A stretch of DNA of 64,000 nt from Antilocapra americana (GCA_007570785.1 ML664161.1:16458861-16522860), one strand, 5' to 3'. Positions 1 through 11,815 are shown, numbered from the stretch's first letter. Notes: a model not told the origin generated them from the sequence alone. Made by a program: numbers and translations.

Positions 1-549
1 GTGGTGGGATGAAATCAGACAACCAGCAGGAGAGTAGCAGTCACTGGAATAATAAGATGAGTGCATTGTGGGTCTCCATGGCAACCGAGGACACTCCAGC
101 TGATCCTCCGCCCCTCCAGCTCCCTGTGGAACAGCCCACCTGTGCCAGGTCTCCCCCTGCTGCAGAAATAAGTGTTCTCTTGCCACATTAAACTGTTCCA
201 GGGATTCCAGTTTATGAAACAGCACCAATTACTTTACCTAAATCTAAATCTCTAATGCACTTATCAAGAAATGTTTCTCTAATAAATGTTATCAATTTGC
301 TTTTTTAAAAGATACATTTAAATGAACAAATATGAAGAACATGGTAGATTTACAATTCATTAAGCTTCCTGGGGTCTTTTGTTCCGAAAGTTAGCTGACT
401 CGTTTTCCTGCCAAGTTCTGGGAGCAGCAATGCCCACTTCTCTCTTGTTGGGTTGCTGTTAATGGCTTACAACTATTTCCAGATGCTTTGCATTTTCTTT
501 CTATCTGTGTCTTCCTTCTGTCAGCCACTAACTGGTTGTTGAGTGCATT

Positions 550-716
550 GGCAATTTTCTTAGTCTCAGTGTGCCTTAGTTTCTCCCTTTATAAAATGGG
601 GGTAATAAAGACATTTACATCATCGAGTCATTTGTTAGGATCAAAAGAGCTAGTTAATATATAGTAAAGGGGCTTCTCATAGCACTCAATAACATTTGCT
701 GTTATCATAGTTATCC
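550..716 (+). repeat. MIR SINE fragment
   Basis: The core gtgccttagtttctcccttt-ataaaatggggg-taataa is followed by gcactcaataacatttgctgttat, matching the MIR core and 3' part. Confidence 0.75.
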
Positions 717-1150
717 CTTTACTCACTTCAGACCAAGTATCTCCTCTGTTAGTTTCAGTATCTTATCTAATAAATTCAGAAAAATCTCTTTTGCTCATTT
801 CATCCTACTTATTTCCACAGAGATTGTAGATTTGTGAATGTGGATACATTACTTAAGAGATCATTGTGGTTTTAGATCAAGGCTGTATAGCCTTGTAAAG
901 TGTTTGAGCAAATGAAAAGATTGAGATTAACTTGGGTTTTCTTGGCACAGCCTTAACCATAGGAGGTAACTACTTATAGGCAAGTCAGTTACACTGAAGT
1001 CGAGGGTCAAATAGTGGACAGACAGGTCTGGTTTACTTATATGAGGACTTAGTTGGGTGCCCCAATAAAAGGATTTTGACTCTACCAAGACTGTTTAGAG
1101 ACAAAGTAAGGCTAAAAATAATTCACAGGATTATTTGATATTAGGTGTAT

Positions 1151-1233
1151 TACTGGATTGGCCAAAACATTTGTTTCGGTTTTCCTGTAGGATGTTACGA
1201 AAAACCAGAACAAACTTTTTGGCCAATCCAATA
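1151..1233. mobile_element. Short mariner-type element (MITE)
   Basis: Two arms of about 35 bases are near-perfect inverted repeats (TGGATTGGCCAAAA... and ...TTTTTGGCCAATCCA) around a small loop, flanked by TA on both sides (1151-1152 and 1232-1233). Size, palindromic form and TA target sites fit the non-autonomous mariner elements common in bovids. It has no coding capacity. Confidence 0.85.
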
Positions 1234-1579
1234 TGTGAACAGCACATAACAGAGTCCCTAATACTTAGTATTAGGGACTTAGTACTCACAAATGGTAGCT
1301 CTTAGTATTATCATGATTGCTCATACTACACTTAGTAATTCCTTAGCATCACATTTATTTTAATGTGATGGTCAGAATCCTGATGTGTAAATATCTTGGC
1401 CCACAGGGCATAGATGTGAATGAATGTTCAGGATGTACTTTCCTCTTCTTTGCATCTGTTATATAAACAATGCTAATGCTGGAGTAGAACAGATTTTGTA
1501 TTGAAAAATAATGGAACAGTAAATGGTAGAACAAGGAAAAAGTGCTAAGTAGTAAGTTCACTGACACATTTTCCAGCCA

Positions 1580-1625
1580 AATCTATCTATCTATCTATCT
1601 TTCTACCTACCCACCTACCTATTTA
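1580..1625. repeat. (TATC)n microsatellite grading into CTAC
   Basis: About five ATCT units are followed by degenerate TCTACCTACCCACCTACC. Confidence 0.9.
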
Positions 1626-2462
1626 TCAATCATCTGTTATTTTAAGCATTGAGATCGCTACTGAGTGAGACAGCAAATGAAATACAAAACACAGAAAAAA
1701 AAAACTTCAATTTTTTTGGTGAAAATTTAAGTAAAATATTTATGACATAAATGATCTATTAGAAAAGATAGGTGCATTGAGGAACTGGATTTGTTACCTG
1801 TGTTGGAGGCACTAATTCCAGCTCTGAAGCTGACTCAGAGTTCAAGGCGCTTTTCCCACTACTCAGTTCTGGCTGAGATCTGTGCTCTGAGGACCTATAC
1901 AGGGTGCATGATGGAAGTTAATGCACATCGAGAAGCAAATTTAGCTAGAAAGTCAGCCAAAAAACCTAGTTAATTTGGATCACTAAGAACCTCGGTAACA
2001 ACGCTCTCATCAGACTTTCACTTGGACGTCTCCATTATAATGACCAGTTTTGCAATGTCAGTGGCTGCAGTGTGCTAGCTGTTATTGTCTCTGATTGACT
2101 TAGGCTTAAGTTATGTGCGTAAGGCAAATAAGTGCAATACCGTTTTTGTTGCCAAAAGCTCTGCCTCATCAAAAAAGTGTTGGCTTTTTGGGGGGAGGGA
2201 GCTTCTCACAAAGTGTATCAGTAAGATTGGATCTTTATATAGTATTTCAGATGTCATTTAAGTAGAGATGTGTGAAGGGCAACAGACTGAAATATGCTGC
2301 CCTTTAAGGAAGTTTTAAAGACATGGTAAGATTTAGGCAGCCAGTTTTTGTAATGGGCATCCATAGATTATTATTTCATTTTCTGACAGTGATGATTCAT
2401 AAAGTCAGAACAGGCTACCTGTGTAACTAGAAACACTTCATTGAACTATAACTTACTTAATA

Positions 2463-2546
2463 GGGTCTTCCCGATTCAGGGATCGAACCTGGGTCTTCTG
2501 CAATGGCAGGCGGAGTTTTTACCATCTGAGCCACCAGGGAAGCCCC
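2463..2546 (-). mobile_element. Bov-tA SINE, 5' head only
   Basis: The minus strand reads gggcttccctggtggctcag and the tRNA-like head up to the ggttcgatccctgaatcggg region. The Bov-A tail is missing. Confidence 0.85.
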
Positions 2547-3139
2547 CATTGAATGTACACATATATGAAATATACCTGTGTACCTATTTTGAAAGATCAG
2601 TTACACATTCAGAAAATTTTTTAACAAATATTGAAAAATATTGAGTATTGAATTATGAAACTACCAAAATCCTTATTGGCTGAATTTTTGACAACTCAGA
2701 TGAAATAATTTAATTTTAGAAGTCACAATAATTAACATTGATAAACAGGGGCTTATAAATGGCATCAAGAATCTGGACTGACTTAGCTCATTGGCTATTT
2801 CAATACATGTGTGCGTGACACGTAAATGGTTATTTTCTGATATTAAAATATCTTACCATAAAAGTTCTTTTGATCCAGTTCTAGATGAGCTTGATTTTCT
2901 CTCTGCCATGGGATGCCCCTTGCTACTGCGATCTCCATGAAACTTAACATCATCCCATTTTTCCAGTTGTGTTTGAATGTCTGCTAAGGAGACAGGAAGG
3001 TGGTGAGGGGAACAGGGGGAGAATATGAGGTGAAGAGACAACAGAGATTGGTTAAGACTGAGAAGTCTTATACAAGTGAACTTTACCCTTCAACCCTGTC
3101 CTCCCCCAGAACTCAGGGGCCTGGCAAACAAGAACTCCC

Positions 3140-3605
3140 ATTATCCAACCCCTGGTGACTCTCAGACTTATTTCTCACTACTCTACCATTCTTGAATACT
3201 GTGACAATATCTGTATTTGCTTGAAAAAGCATCTCTGTCTATTTGTGCTTCTGCATCAGAAATGCCCTGCCCTTTCCTCCTTACTCTCCCTGATCCATAT
3301 TTTCCATCTGACAAATTCTTCCTCATCCTTCAAGACTGCTAGCACAGTGCTTCCTATAACATACGTTCTATAAACCCTTGTCTGGGTGAGGGGCTTTATG
3401 AAGGTGCTAGCACTCGGTAACTAACCCAGGCTTTTCTTTATTACAGCACATGGTACATACTTTATTGTAATCATTTAATCATTTTTCTATCTTTCCACTA
3501 GACTGTAAATTTACTAAGGAGCAGAAAGCTTATATTATTTATCTTTGTATTCCCAGAACATAGTATGGAATAGAACAGGTATTCAGAAAAATGTTTATTG
3601 AACAA
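3140..3605 (+). repeat. L2 LINE 3' region
   Basis: It has the L2 3' sequence order: gcatcagaaatgccctgcc, attcttcctcatccttcaag, ctagactgtaaatttactaagg, and an end of ggtattcagaaaaatgtttattgaacaaatgga. Confidence 0.75.
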
Positions 3606-3624
3606 ATGGATAAATTAATTCATA

Positions 3625-3735
3625 GGCATCTAATATGTATATAACACAGTGCTAAGCAATTTTATATATCTCCTTTAACCTTCATGACTTTATGGATAAG
3701 TTACTAATATGCTCATTTTATGGATATTTACTCAT
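3625..3735 (-). repeat. MIR fragment
   Basis: The order cagtgctaagcaatttt, atctcctttaaccttcatga and tgctcattttatgga is the reverse complement of the MIR 3' half. Confidence 0.6.
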
Positions 3736-3849
3736 CCATATTTCCCTTGACTTTCTGAAATTCTTGCCACCTTTCTTTCTCTTAAGAAAGAAGAGCTAAT
3801 TGATTCGTTTCATGAGTTGAGGTTAATACCTCTTTTCTCAGGAAAATGT

Positions 3850-4068
3850 GCAGTGGAGAGAAATATGGACTTTGAAGTTAATTAGAGCTTGGCTCAAATT
3901 CCAACTCTTCTTCATACTAACTATAATCTTGGGCAAATTATTTAAATTTGAAAACCTGGTTCCTCACTCATTTCAAAGAGTTGTGATGACTTAATGGGAT
4001 AATATATGTAAATGATGTAGCACAGTCCTGGACATTGTAACTCACCAATAAATGGTAGCTAACATTAT
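3850..4068 (+). repeat. MIR SINE, nearly full length
   Basis: Blocks gcttggctcaaattccaact, atcttgggcaaattattt, agttgtgatgacttaatggg and cagtcctggacattgtaactcaccaataaatgg follow the MIR consensus in order. Confidence 0.8.
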
Positions 4069-4144
4069 TGTATAGCAATATTTCCATGCATGTTACATGT
4101 TACTGTTCCATCTGGCTGTTCCTAGACCCTGGGTTAGAGTTTTC

Positions 4145-4300
4145 TCTTTCTAGACTTTCTTCTTCTGTAGACTGAATGGTCCTGGAGAGCAAGATTTGTA
4201 TCTTATTTTCATTGTAACTCCAGTGCCTAGTATGGTGTCTGCCAGTAACTTAATACCCGTGGGTTGTATAAGTAAACATATAAATCCACACCTACAAAGC
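4145..4300 (+). repeat. L2-like 3' end fragment
   Basis: ctgtagactgaatggtcctggagagcaagatttgtatc followed by ccagtgcctagtatggtgtctg resembles the last part of L2. It lies just past the stop codon of the minus-strand gene, probably in its 3' UTR. Confidence 0.55.
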
Positions 4301-4318
4301 TGAGCTCCCCAACTGCTA

Positions 4319-4324
4319 TTTAAT
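4319..4324 (-). promoter_or_regulatory. Possible poly(A) signal (ATTAAA)
   Basis: ATTAAA reads on the minus strand about 35 bases past the stop codon of the terminal exon. An AATAAA alternative lies further down at 3594-3599, which would give a 3' UTR of about 0.75 kb made largely of MIR and L2 sequence. Which is used cannot be decided from sequence. Confidence 0.3.
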
Positions 4325-4357
4325 CTAAGCACAAAGAAGTGTGTCCCGCCCAGTTTC

Positions 4358-4650
4358 CTACATAGACATCAACTTTTCTACAGCTTTGCCCACAGTTTTC
4401 ATGTCATCTGTAGAATGGCCTTGTAGCAAGGCAGCAAACACAGCTATTGCCTTACTTAAGTCTAAAGATGCTGTCTCCGAGCCTCGGAGAGCCTGGCCTC
4501 TCTGCTCAGTATCTGCACTGATGAGGTCAGACCCATCAGCCTTTTTCTTGAGGGATGAGGTTTTTGATGAGGCCTCCAACTTCTTGGCTTTGGTTTGGGT
4601 TTGAGAGACAGGTTCACTCAAGTCAAGGAGATCTAAGCCTGTAGTCAATA
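4358..4650 (-). CDS. Terminal coding exon of an unrecognised gene
   Basis: On the minus strand a pyrimidine-rich acceptor (tctctctcttacag, just right of 4650) opens a frame of 97 codons that ends in TAG at 4358-4360. The two leading bases complete a codon begun in the exon at 13651-13762, so the junction reads ...SNTA-V-LTTGLDLLDLSEP. The product is rich in Lys, Ser, Thr and Ala and looks disordered, apart from a more ordered last third (LDLSKAIAVFAALL, then GKAVEKLMSM at the C-terminus). The LLDLS stretch resembles a clathrin-box-like or adaptor-binding motif; that is inference from the motif only. Base composition is clearly richer in G+C than the flanks. An 87-codon frame on the other strand (4341-4604) is its shadow. 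I do not recognise the gene. Confidence 0.85.
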
Positions 4651-5930
4651 CTGTAAGAGAGAGAAGACATTAAGATAAGCTCACTCACTGCTCTGAAATT
4701 TTTTTTAAAAAATAAGCTTCAGTTGGGTACAGAAGGATTTTGTGTTTGCAGTATAGGTTAGAAACACCAAATTATGTTAGCTCACCATTGATTTATCAAG
4801 ATAGTTTGCATTTAGACTGGGAAGCTTGCTGCATGTTCTCCTTTATTTAGCATGTTAGAAATCTGCAGAATAAGACTTAGACCAGTTGCACCGGTGATGA
4901 AGATTTGAATGGAATTAAAATGATAAAATTGAATCTGAGTTCAGGTACTATTTACTTGATTGCTTTGCTTTATTTATAAAGAGGTATATTTTAGAGTGAA
5001 GTTTTTCCCAGCGTAGAGTCCATGTATCATATTCAGAGAGATGCTTGCAAAACAGTGATGAGGAAGATTTGGTAAAGTTTCGAAATGTCTTTGTGTTTTA
5101 ACTTCAAACTACTAAAGTATCTAGGGTGTAAATGAATGTTGTTAATCATCTTTTATTTAATTAAGCAGTTTAATCAGAAAATGGCTTGATGTTTGGGCTC
5201 ACACTTAGAGAGGTATTTCATAATCTGTAGCTGATGAATACGTACACATGGTAATACCTTTGCTGCTTAATATGCAAATTTAAATTTCAATGTAACAAAC
5301 CATAAAACGGTTACACTTTTACTTCCCAGCAGGTTGATTACATTGTGTTAAATACTCGAATGAATGCAGAAATAATAGTTCGTTCAAATGCAAACTAGGC
5401 AAATGAGAATTAAAAAGGCAAGCTATGTAACTTTTCATTCTTTCTCTTAAGTGCGAGTAACTGCTGTTTGACTAGCTCATTGTGAGAAATGGAAAATTCC
5501 TTTTAGAAAAGGTTCCTCCGTCTCTACTTCTCTTTTAGCCCCAGCATCCCAGAGACTGGCTTCTGAACTGGCCTGATGGCTTCCTGGCCTAGGATCTCTT
5601 TACCGCTAGCTTAGAAAAGCCACCAAAGCGACAGGAACACTCCTTATGCTAACTCTTTTCAGCACAACCTCCGCACAGCTCCTTCTCCTCCTCTTTGATC
5701 TCTTGGCGTTTCCTTTTGGTAGGAAATGGATCTCTGTTGACATTTCAACACTCTTCCATCTATTTCCCTCTTGCATTCAATGCAGGGTCAGGGACTAATT
5801 TAGTTTACAACCAGGATTTCTTTAGTACTGAAGTGTTCTCATGAGCTAGCCATCCTATGGGATCCTTAGGATAGGATGTAAATAATCTTGCTTTCTGATT
5901 TCAAGTATAAATCACAATGGTTGGGTGTAA
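4651..5930. other. Start of last intron, no identified feature
   Basis: AT-rich intronic DNA of the minus-strand gene. I see no repeat I can name and no open frame. 5520-5800 is a little richer in pyrimidines. Confidence 0.5.
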
Positions 5931-5935
5931 ATGGT

Positions 5936-6146
5936 GAAGTGGAAAGACCTGACTCTGCCACTGCCTAGCTGTGTGACTTGGAGTAAGTTTATTGACATCT
6001 CTGAGTTTCAATGTCCTCACTCAAAAAATACAGAATTAAGTCTCTGCATTAGATATGATAATGAAGATTAAATTATCTAATTTATAAATCAAATGTGTAA
6101 AGTGCCCAGCATACTGCAGGTATTCAATAAATATTATTTCCATTCT
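5936..6146 (+). repeat. MIR SINE
   Basis: gactctgccactgcctagctgtgtgacttgg through agtgcccagcatactgcaggtattcaataaatatt follows the MIR consensus. Confidence 0.85.
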
Positions 6147-7109
6147 TTGGTGGCCAGTTTGTGATGCTTTTCTTTCCTTTTCCTTTATCTCCTGTTTCCC
6201 CCACTCCTCTCTGTTTTAGGCAAGAATCATATCCATACACTGACAGAAACAGGAAAACACCGCTGGGAACAAAATGGCAGATGAGACAGGCTATTGGCTC
6301 TACAGAAGATGCTATGAGGTGAATTTATCATAAAATGGCCCGAAAGTGTCATCTCATGTGAGCTTATCTTGTTCCAGTCTTCCTGAGATAGGAGTCACTT
6401 TCGAGAGTAAGATGCTCTGAGCCACCGAGGAGTGTTCTGACTGGCTCGGTGTCTAAAAGTTAAGCACAGCAAGCAGCCTGGGTAGGCTTGGATACGACAC
6501 ATTTCATATCTTTTGAATGTTTAAATAGAAAATTCTAGGCCACTGTTAATGTTGGCGGGGATTCTAGGCCCACTGTGATTTCCTTATAACAGAAGGAAGG
6601 AAGTGAATAACAGTCTCTGAAATGCCATATATGCCTTTTTTACTAATTGCACAAACAAGAATTAGTCACTTTCTCCTACACTTCTTTTAGAAGAAAATTA
6701 TATAGGACTTGTCTGCTTTATAGATAGGAAGTACATTTGTTACAGAATAATAACTGATGAGTGTTAATTTAACTCTATATCTGTTTCTCACCATTCAGAA
6801 TAAATGAATTACTCAAAGACTGAATTGTGAATTCAGACTTGGCTCAGTAACGTTCTTTTCCCCTCCAAGCTGTCCTCAGCACTTCCTGTGTTTGTTCTGA
6901 GGTCTCTGTTTCTTTGTTCTTTTCCCAGCAAATGTGAAACAACTGCTAGGCACACACAAAAGGCCTTATTTGCTCCTCGGTTGATGAAGGGGGTGCCTTG
7001 GAGGTTGAAAGGCAAGCTTGAAGCTGAGAGTCCCAGAGGAACACAATTTCAAAACAATAGAAGGATGTGTGCAGCCTTTCACTTTCTGAAGAAAGACAAA
7101 TCTCATTTT

Positions 7110-7155
7110 AGCGTGTGCGTATGTGAGTATGTGTGTGTATGTGCGTGGTGTGCAC
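7110..7155. repeat. Degenerate TG-rich repeat
   Basis: Interrupted GTGTGTAT/GTGCG units. Confidence 0.6.
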
Positions 7156-7369
7156 TTTAGTTAAGACAAAAATAAAGAGTGTCAGATGTCACTGTTCCAT
7201 ATGGGCTTCATAGATAGCATACCTTGGCATGGAAGGGGGTGTCTGCTCTACTGATTTTCTCAACCTGATTTTAAAGATTATCTTAGGCACATGAAGGTTT
7301 GTGTTCCAGAATTTGTGTTTAAATTGAAATAATCACCTGATATATAGTGGAAGTGAAATTGTGTGTGTG

Positions 7370-7640
7370 TGGGGAGCGGGGAGAGAGAGAGTGAGAGATA
7401 GGGGGAGAGTGAACAATAGGGGGAGAGAGAAAGAGAGCAAGAGATGGAGAGAGAGAGAGAGAGAGAGACTGGCAGAGAGAGTGAGAGATAGAAGGAAAGA
7501 GAGAGAGAGGGAGAGAGAGAGGGAGTGAGAGACTGGCAGAGAGAGTGAGAGATAGAAGGAAAGAGAGAGAGGGGGAGAGAGAGAGGGAGTGAGAGACAGG
7601 AGGAGAGAGGGGGAGAGATGGAGACTAAGAGATGGGGTGG
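7370..7640. repeat. (GA)n purine tract with internal 64-bp repeat
   Basis: About 270 bases of almost pure purine on the plus strand. Inside it the block gactggcagagagagtgaga begins at 7467 and 7531, with a diverged third copy starting near 7595, giving a period of 64. A 133-codon frame on the minus strand here is only Ser/Leu/Pro repeat. Confidence 0.9.
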
Positions 7641-7644
7641 AGAG

Positions 7645-7915
7645 AGAAGGAAACAGAAAGTGACTTGAAGATGCTATGCTGTTGGCTTTGGAGATGGAAT
7701 ATGGGGCCACAGGCCAAGGAATTTGAGGTACCATCTAGAAGCTGGAAGAGGCAAGGGAATGAATTCTCCTTTAGAGCCTCCAGAAAGAATAGAGCCCTTC
7801 TGATTCCTTGATTTTAGGATAGCTGATTTCCAGAATGACAGGATAATAAATTTGTATTGCTTTAAGCCACTGAATTTGTAGCAATTTGTTACAGCTACAA
7901 TAGGAAACTAATACA
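7645..7915 (+). mobile_element. MLT1-type LTR, 3' part
   Basis: Shows gagcctccagaaagaatag, attccttgattttagg, caggataataaatttgtattgctttaagccactgaattt and cagctacaataggaaactaatacag: the 3' half of an ERVL-MaLR (MLT1-like) LTR. No internal retroviral sequence follows. Confidence 0.7.
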
Positions 7916-8199
7916 GCTGGTAGATCAGTGTCCATACAGGGTTCAAACAGTTCCATCATCCCCAAGCCCATGCTCTTCACCACCCTCTAGATTTTATGTG
8001 AACTTGGAGGCAACGTGCTGACTCCATTGATGTGGCTTTGATTAGTTTTTGTTTAGCTACCGATTATTTGCCAGTTTGGGTAGTCTGAGGGCATAAATAG
8101 TTGGCAATCTCAAAAACTTTTTGTTGGATAACTTAATTTCATTGGGTGGAATTTCCTGAAGTTAGAAGACGTAATATATAAGTTTTGTTTCCATCTATC

Positions 8200-8560
8200 T
8201 CAAGGACACTTGATTGAAAATCACAACCTATTGAATTGGAAGGCTCCTGCAGGGCACTGAAGATGTTTATGAATACAAGATTACTTGGGCCCTGGGAGGT
8301 GAGGCTGCTTAGAACAGTTTGGGCAAAATAGCACCTATTATGAGGCACTGATTTGATACTTTAATGGGAAGTCCAAGGATATTAACACCACTACTGTATA
8401 ATGAGCCTAGATTTTTAGTGACTTTCTCTAAAGGAATAAGCCTACAGGGAGTAGTCAGAGAGGACAGACTGTGGACAGCCTTGATTGGGGCAGTCACAGA
8501 ATGTGCCACAAGGAACTGAAGGGTTTTCTGTTCTGATCTGTAAGTTACTCTGGCATTTTA
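8200..8560. other. Unclassified stretch, no confident feature
   Basis: Moderately complex sequence with two overlapping minus-strand frames (8139-8348, 8309-8509). The peptides contain no motif I recognise. It may be an old, unassigned interspersed repeat. Confidence 0.3.
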
Positions 8561-8778
8561 GAAAACATGGGGTTACTTAATATAATGCTGACAAAGCAAA
8601 CTCCTTTAGGAAGGATTTTGCTAGTGATGTCAAATAGATAAATTGGACTTAAATAATCAACCAACTCTTGCCTTTTTATTGGAATACATAATTAAATCTA
8701 CTTCCCAAATTTCTAAGTTCTGTAAAGAGGCATGCCATTGGGTTCATGGTTATTTGGGCTTTATATATGTGTATGTGG

Positions 8779-8892
8779 GAGACTTCCCTGGTAGACCAGT
8801 GGTCAAGACTCTGCTCCTAAAGCAAGGGGTGTGGGGAGCTAGATCCTGCATGCTGCAACTAAGACCCAGTGCAGCCAAATTAGATAAATAGT
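8779..8892 (+). mobile_element. tRNA-derived SINE of the CHR type
   Basis: gacttccctggtagaccagtggtcaagact, then gctagatcctgcatgctgcaactaagacc and gcagccaaattag fit the cetartiodactyl CHR-type SINE, distinct from Bov-tA. Confidence 0.75.
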
Positions 8893-9403
8893 TTAAAGCA
8901 GTGTATTTGGAAAAATTACACTAATTCTGCAATTAAGATATTTAATTAGGTGGCCGTGATGGCACTGTGAACTTTGTTAAGGATATTTTTTCCTGTATAT
9001 ATAGTGATCTACTCTTTGATAGATATACAGGTCTCTTTCCAAGGAGTAATATTGGTTTTTAAACTGTGAAAAATATTTCTTCTGTAGTAACTGTCCATAT
9101 AATAGCTCAAGATTATAGGTAATTTTTTCAGGCTATGTAGATTGATAAATGTAAACAAAGGACACCCTGTTCTTCTTGCTCTTTAGAAAAGAGCTTTTCC
9201 TGTACTTTGACCTATATCAGATTTTTGGAGAGATTATAGGATAAGAAATTCTTGGAAAGTTTTATAGTAATTACTTGTCCTAGAATATAATTATCATCTT
9301 TAAAATATCTGTTTTCCAGTCACTTTCAGAGCATTTAATATATGCATCAGTGTATAATATGTATTTATTTGCCATTTAAAAATCAAGAAAATTAGTAATC
9401 ATG

Positions 9404-9438
9404 GCCTACCTACTGAGCTGAGCCACAAGGGAAGCCCT
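9404..9438 (-). mobile_element. Bov-tA head remnant
   Basis: The minus strand reads gggcttcccttgtggctcag. It abuts the BovB piece directly. Confidence 0.55.
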
Positions 9439-9440
9439 CA

Positions 9441-10139
9441 GGTTGGCTTAAAACTCAACATTGAGAAAACTAAGATCATGGCATCTGGTCGCATCACTTC
9501 ATGGCAAATAGATGGGGAAATAATGGAAATAGAGCCTTTATTTTCTTGGACTCCAAAATCACTGCAGATGGTGACTGCCACCGTGAAATTAAAAGATGCT
9601 TGCTCCTTGGTAGAAAAGCTATGAACAACCTAGAAAGCATTTTAAAAAGCAGAGACATTACTTTACCAACAAAGGTCTGTCTAGTCAAAGCTATGGTTTT
9701 TCCAATAGTCATGTATGGATGTGAAAGTTGGACTATAAAGAAAGCTGAGCACCAAAGAATTGATGCTTTTGAACTGTGGTATTGGAGAAGACTCTTGAGA
9801 GTCCCTTGGACTGCAAGGAGATCAAACCAGTCAATCCTAAAGGAAATCAGTCCTGAATATTCATTGGAAGGACTGATGCTGAAGCTGAAACTCCAATACT
9901 TTGGCCACCTGATGTGAAGAACTAACTCATTTGGAAAGACCCTGATGCTGGGAAAGATTGAAGGTGGGAGGAGAAGGGGACAACAGAGGATGAGATGGTT
10001 GGATGGCATCACTGATGCGATGGGCATGAGTTTGAGTAGGCTCTGGGAGTTGGTGATGGACAGAGAAGCCTGGAGTGCTGCAGTCCATGGGGTTGCAGAG
10101 AATTGGACGTGACTGAGCAATTGACCTGAACTGAACTGG
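9441..10139 (+). mobile_element. BovB (RTE-type) LINE, truncated 3' part
   Basis: A 5'-truncated BovB. The frame at 9501-9917 encodes the C-terminal part of its reverse-transcriptase polyprotein: the region with VFPIVMYGCESWTIKKAE and the WRRLLRVPWTARRSNQSILK motif. It is broken by TGA in place of Gly in GHLMGR (9915-9917), so the copy is dead. The 3' part runs through gatgggcatgagtttgag to ctgaactgaactgg. A 208-codon minus-strand frame over it is a shadow. Confidence 0.9.
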
Positions 10140-11211
10140 ACCTACCATTTAAGGATACAGTTTGAGAGGGCCAAGGAATTAACTGTCTATCTAGATTACA
10201 AATGAGTAAAAGACAATTTAGGAAGTTAATGGCTCCCAAATGGAATGGAAAACGTCCTTATTTGATCAACTTGAAGTTATCATCATTGGATGACAGAAGT
10301 TAATCCTAATATAGAAACAATCAGAAAGTAAAAACAAAATGAAATACATAGGAACAAAATTATTTTTTATAACTTTCATGAGGTAGAAGATTGATATGTC
10401 CTTTTAGGGTCAGAGAGAAAAAAACCTGTCATTTGACTGACCTTTGGAAGAAGTAGTTCCTATATTGTTTACTCTGTGTTATTTTATATAAGAACTATAT
10501 TCCTTATATATTTAAGGAGTTGTCAAGATGGTGGCACACTGGATTTATTTTTTCACTGGGAGAAAATGCCAAGTATAAAACCTCTCATCTTAATACAGTT
10601 CTTAATATGGTTCTTCAAATTTCTATTTGATTGACTTAGTACAACTTGCAGGAGGTTTCCCCCATATTTTACTCCAAGATTGTTTACTATCAATTCATTA
10701 AATGTAAATACATACACAATGTTTGGGATGTGATAGACAGTGTTCACTGTCTGTCCTGATTTTGCAGTGTAATTTCATCCTATTCTATAAAATGATGATG
10801 TCCCATTTAAAATAACTATTTTTTAAAAATTTGGACAGAAAATGATAATTGTACCTTTTGCCCAGAAACTTTAGCTATAAAATTATTGTACCACATTAGA
10901 ATTTTTCCAAGGTGGTTGTATGCTAAAACCTTTCCTTTTTTAAAAATGTATAATAATGTGAATTGTGTTGCATATTGAGATATAAACAGTGGGTTTGTAA
11001 TAATTTAAAAAAGAACTATAATCCTTAGGGACTGACAAAAATATAGGGTTTCTGCCTTGACATATATTTTTAAGATTAAAAAACATAGTCTCAAATGAGA
11101 GTCTTCCTTAAGGATAAAAATCTGCATGACCCAGATGCACTGAGTGCTAAGGCTGAGAAATGAGAAACCTACAGTCTCAACGTACATTTCCAAACCTTTT
11201 ACTTTGGAGGA

Positions 11212-11349
11212 TGTTATGGATCAAATTGTGTCCCCCCAAAACTCATATGCTGAAGTTTTCACCCCCAGTACCCCAGAATGTAACTTTATTTGGAAATAGG
11301 GCCAGTGGAGGTGTAATTAGTTGAGTCAGATTGGAGGAGCCTGGGTCCC
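11212..11349 (+). mobile_element. MLT1-type LTR, 5' part, split by a SINE
   Basis: tgttatggatcaaattgtgtccccccaaaac with aatgtaactttatttggaaatagggcc matches the start of an MLT1-like LTR. It resumes at 11561. Confidence 0.75.
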
Positions 11350-11359
11350 TAATAAAGAG

Positions 11360-11549
11360 AGGGCTTCCCTGGTAGCTCAGCTGGTAAAGAATCTGCCTGC
11401 AATGTGGGAGACCCTAGTTCAGTCCCTGGGTCGGGAAGATCTGCTGGAGAAGGGAATGGCTACCTGCTCCAGTATTCTGGCCTGGAGAATTCCATGGACT
11501 GTAAAGTCCATAGGGTCGCAAAGAGAGGGACATGACTGAGCGACTTTCA
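11360..11549 (+). mobile_element. Full-length Bov-tA SINE with target-site duplication
   Basis: It runs from gggcttccctgg through the tRNA-like head to gggtcgcaaagagagggacatgactgagcgactttc. The 11-base repeat CTAATAAAGAG flanks it exactly (11349-11359 and 11550-11560). It sits inside an older LTR, so it is the younger insertion. Confidence 0.95.
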
Positions 11550-11560
11550 CTAATAAAGAG

Positions 11561-11815
11561 CGGAAATTGGGACATAGAGACTGACATGCCTACCGGGGGA
11601 CATGCACACATGTCCTGTGAAGCTTAGAGTTCTGCTGCCACATGCTGAAGAGCTACCAGAAGCCAGCAGAGAGGCCACATCAGATCCTTTCCAAGAACCT
11701 TCAGAGGGAGCATGGTCCTGCTCTGGAACTGTGGGACAACAAACCTCTGTTGTTTAATCCACTCATTTTGTGGTTTTGTCACTGCAGTCCCGGGAAACTG
11801 ATACGGAAGGTAATA
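11561..11815 (+). mobile_element. MLT1-type LTR, 3' part
   Basis: Continues the LTR of 11212-11349 after the SINE: ggaaattgggacatagaga through caaacctctgttgtttaatcc to gtcccgggaaactgatacgg. Confidence 0.7.

Noticed and set aside
7333..7734. 133-codon minus-strand frame
   Set aside because: Ser/Leu/Pro repeat produced by the GA purine tract.
9494..10120. 208-codon minus-strand frame
   Set aside because: Antisense shadow of the BovB reverse-transcriptase fragment.
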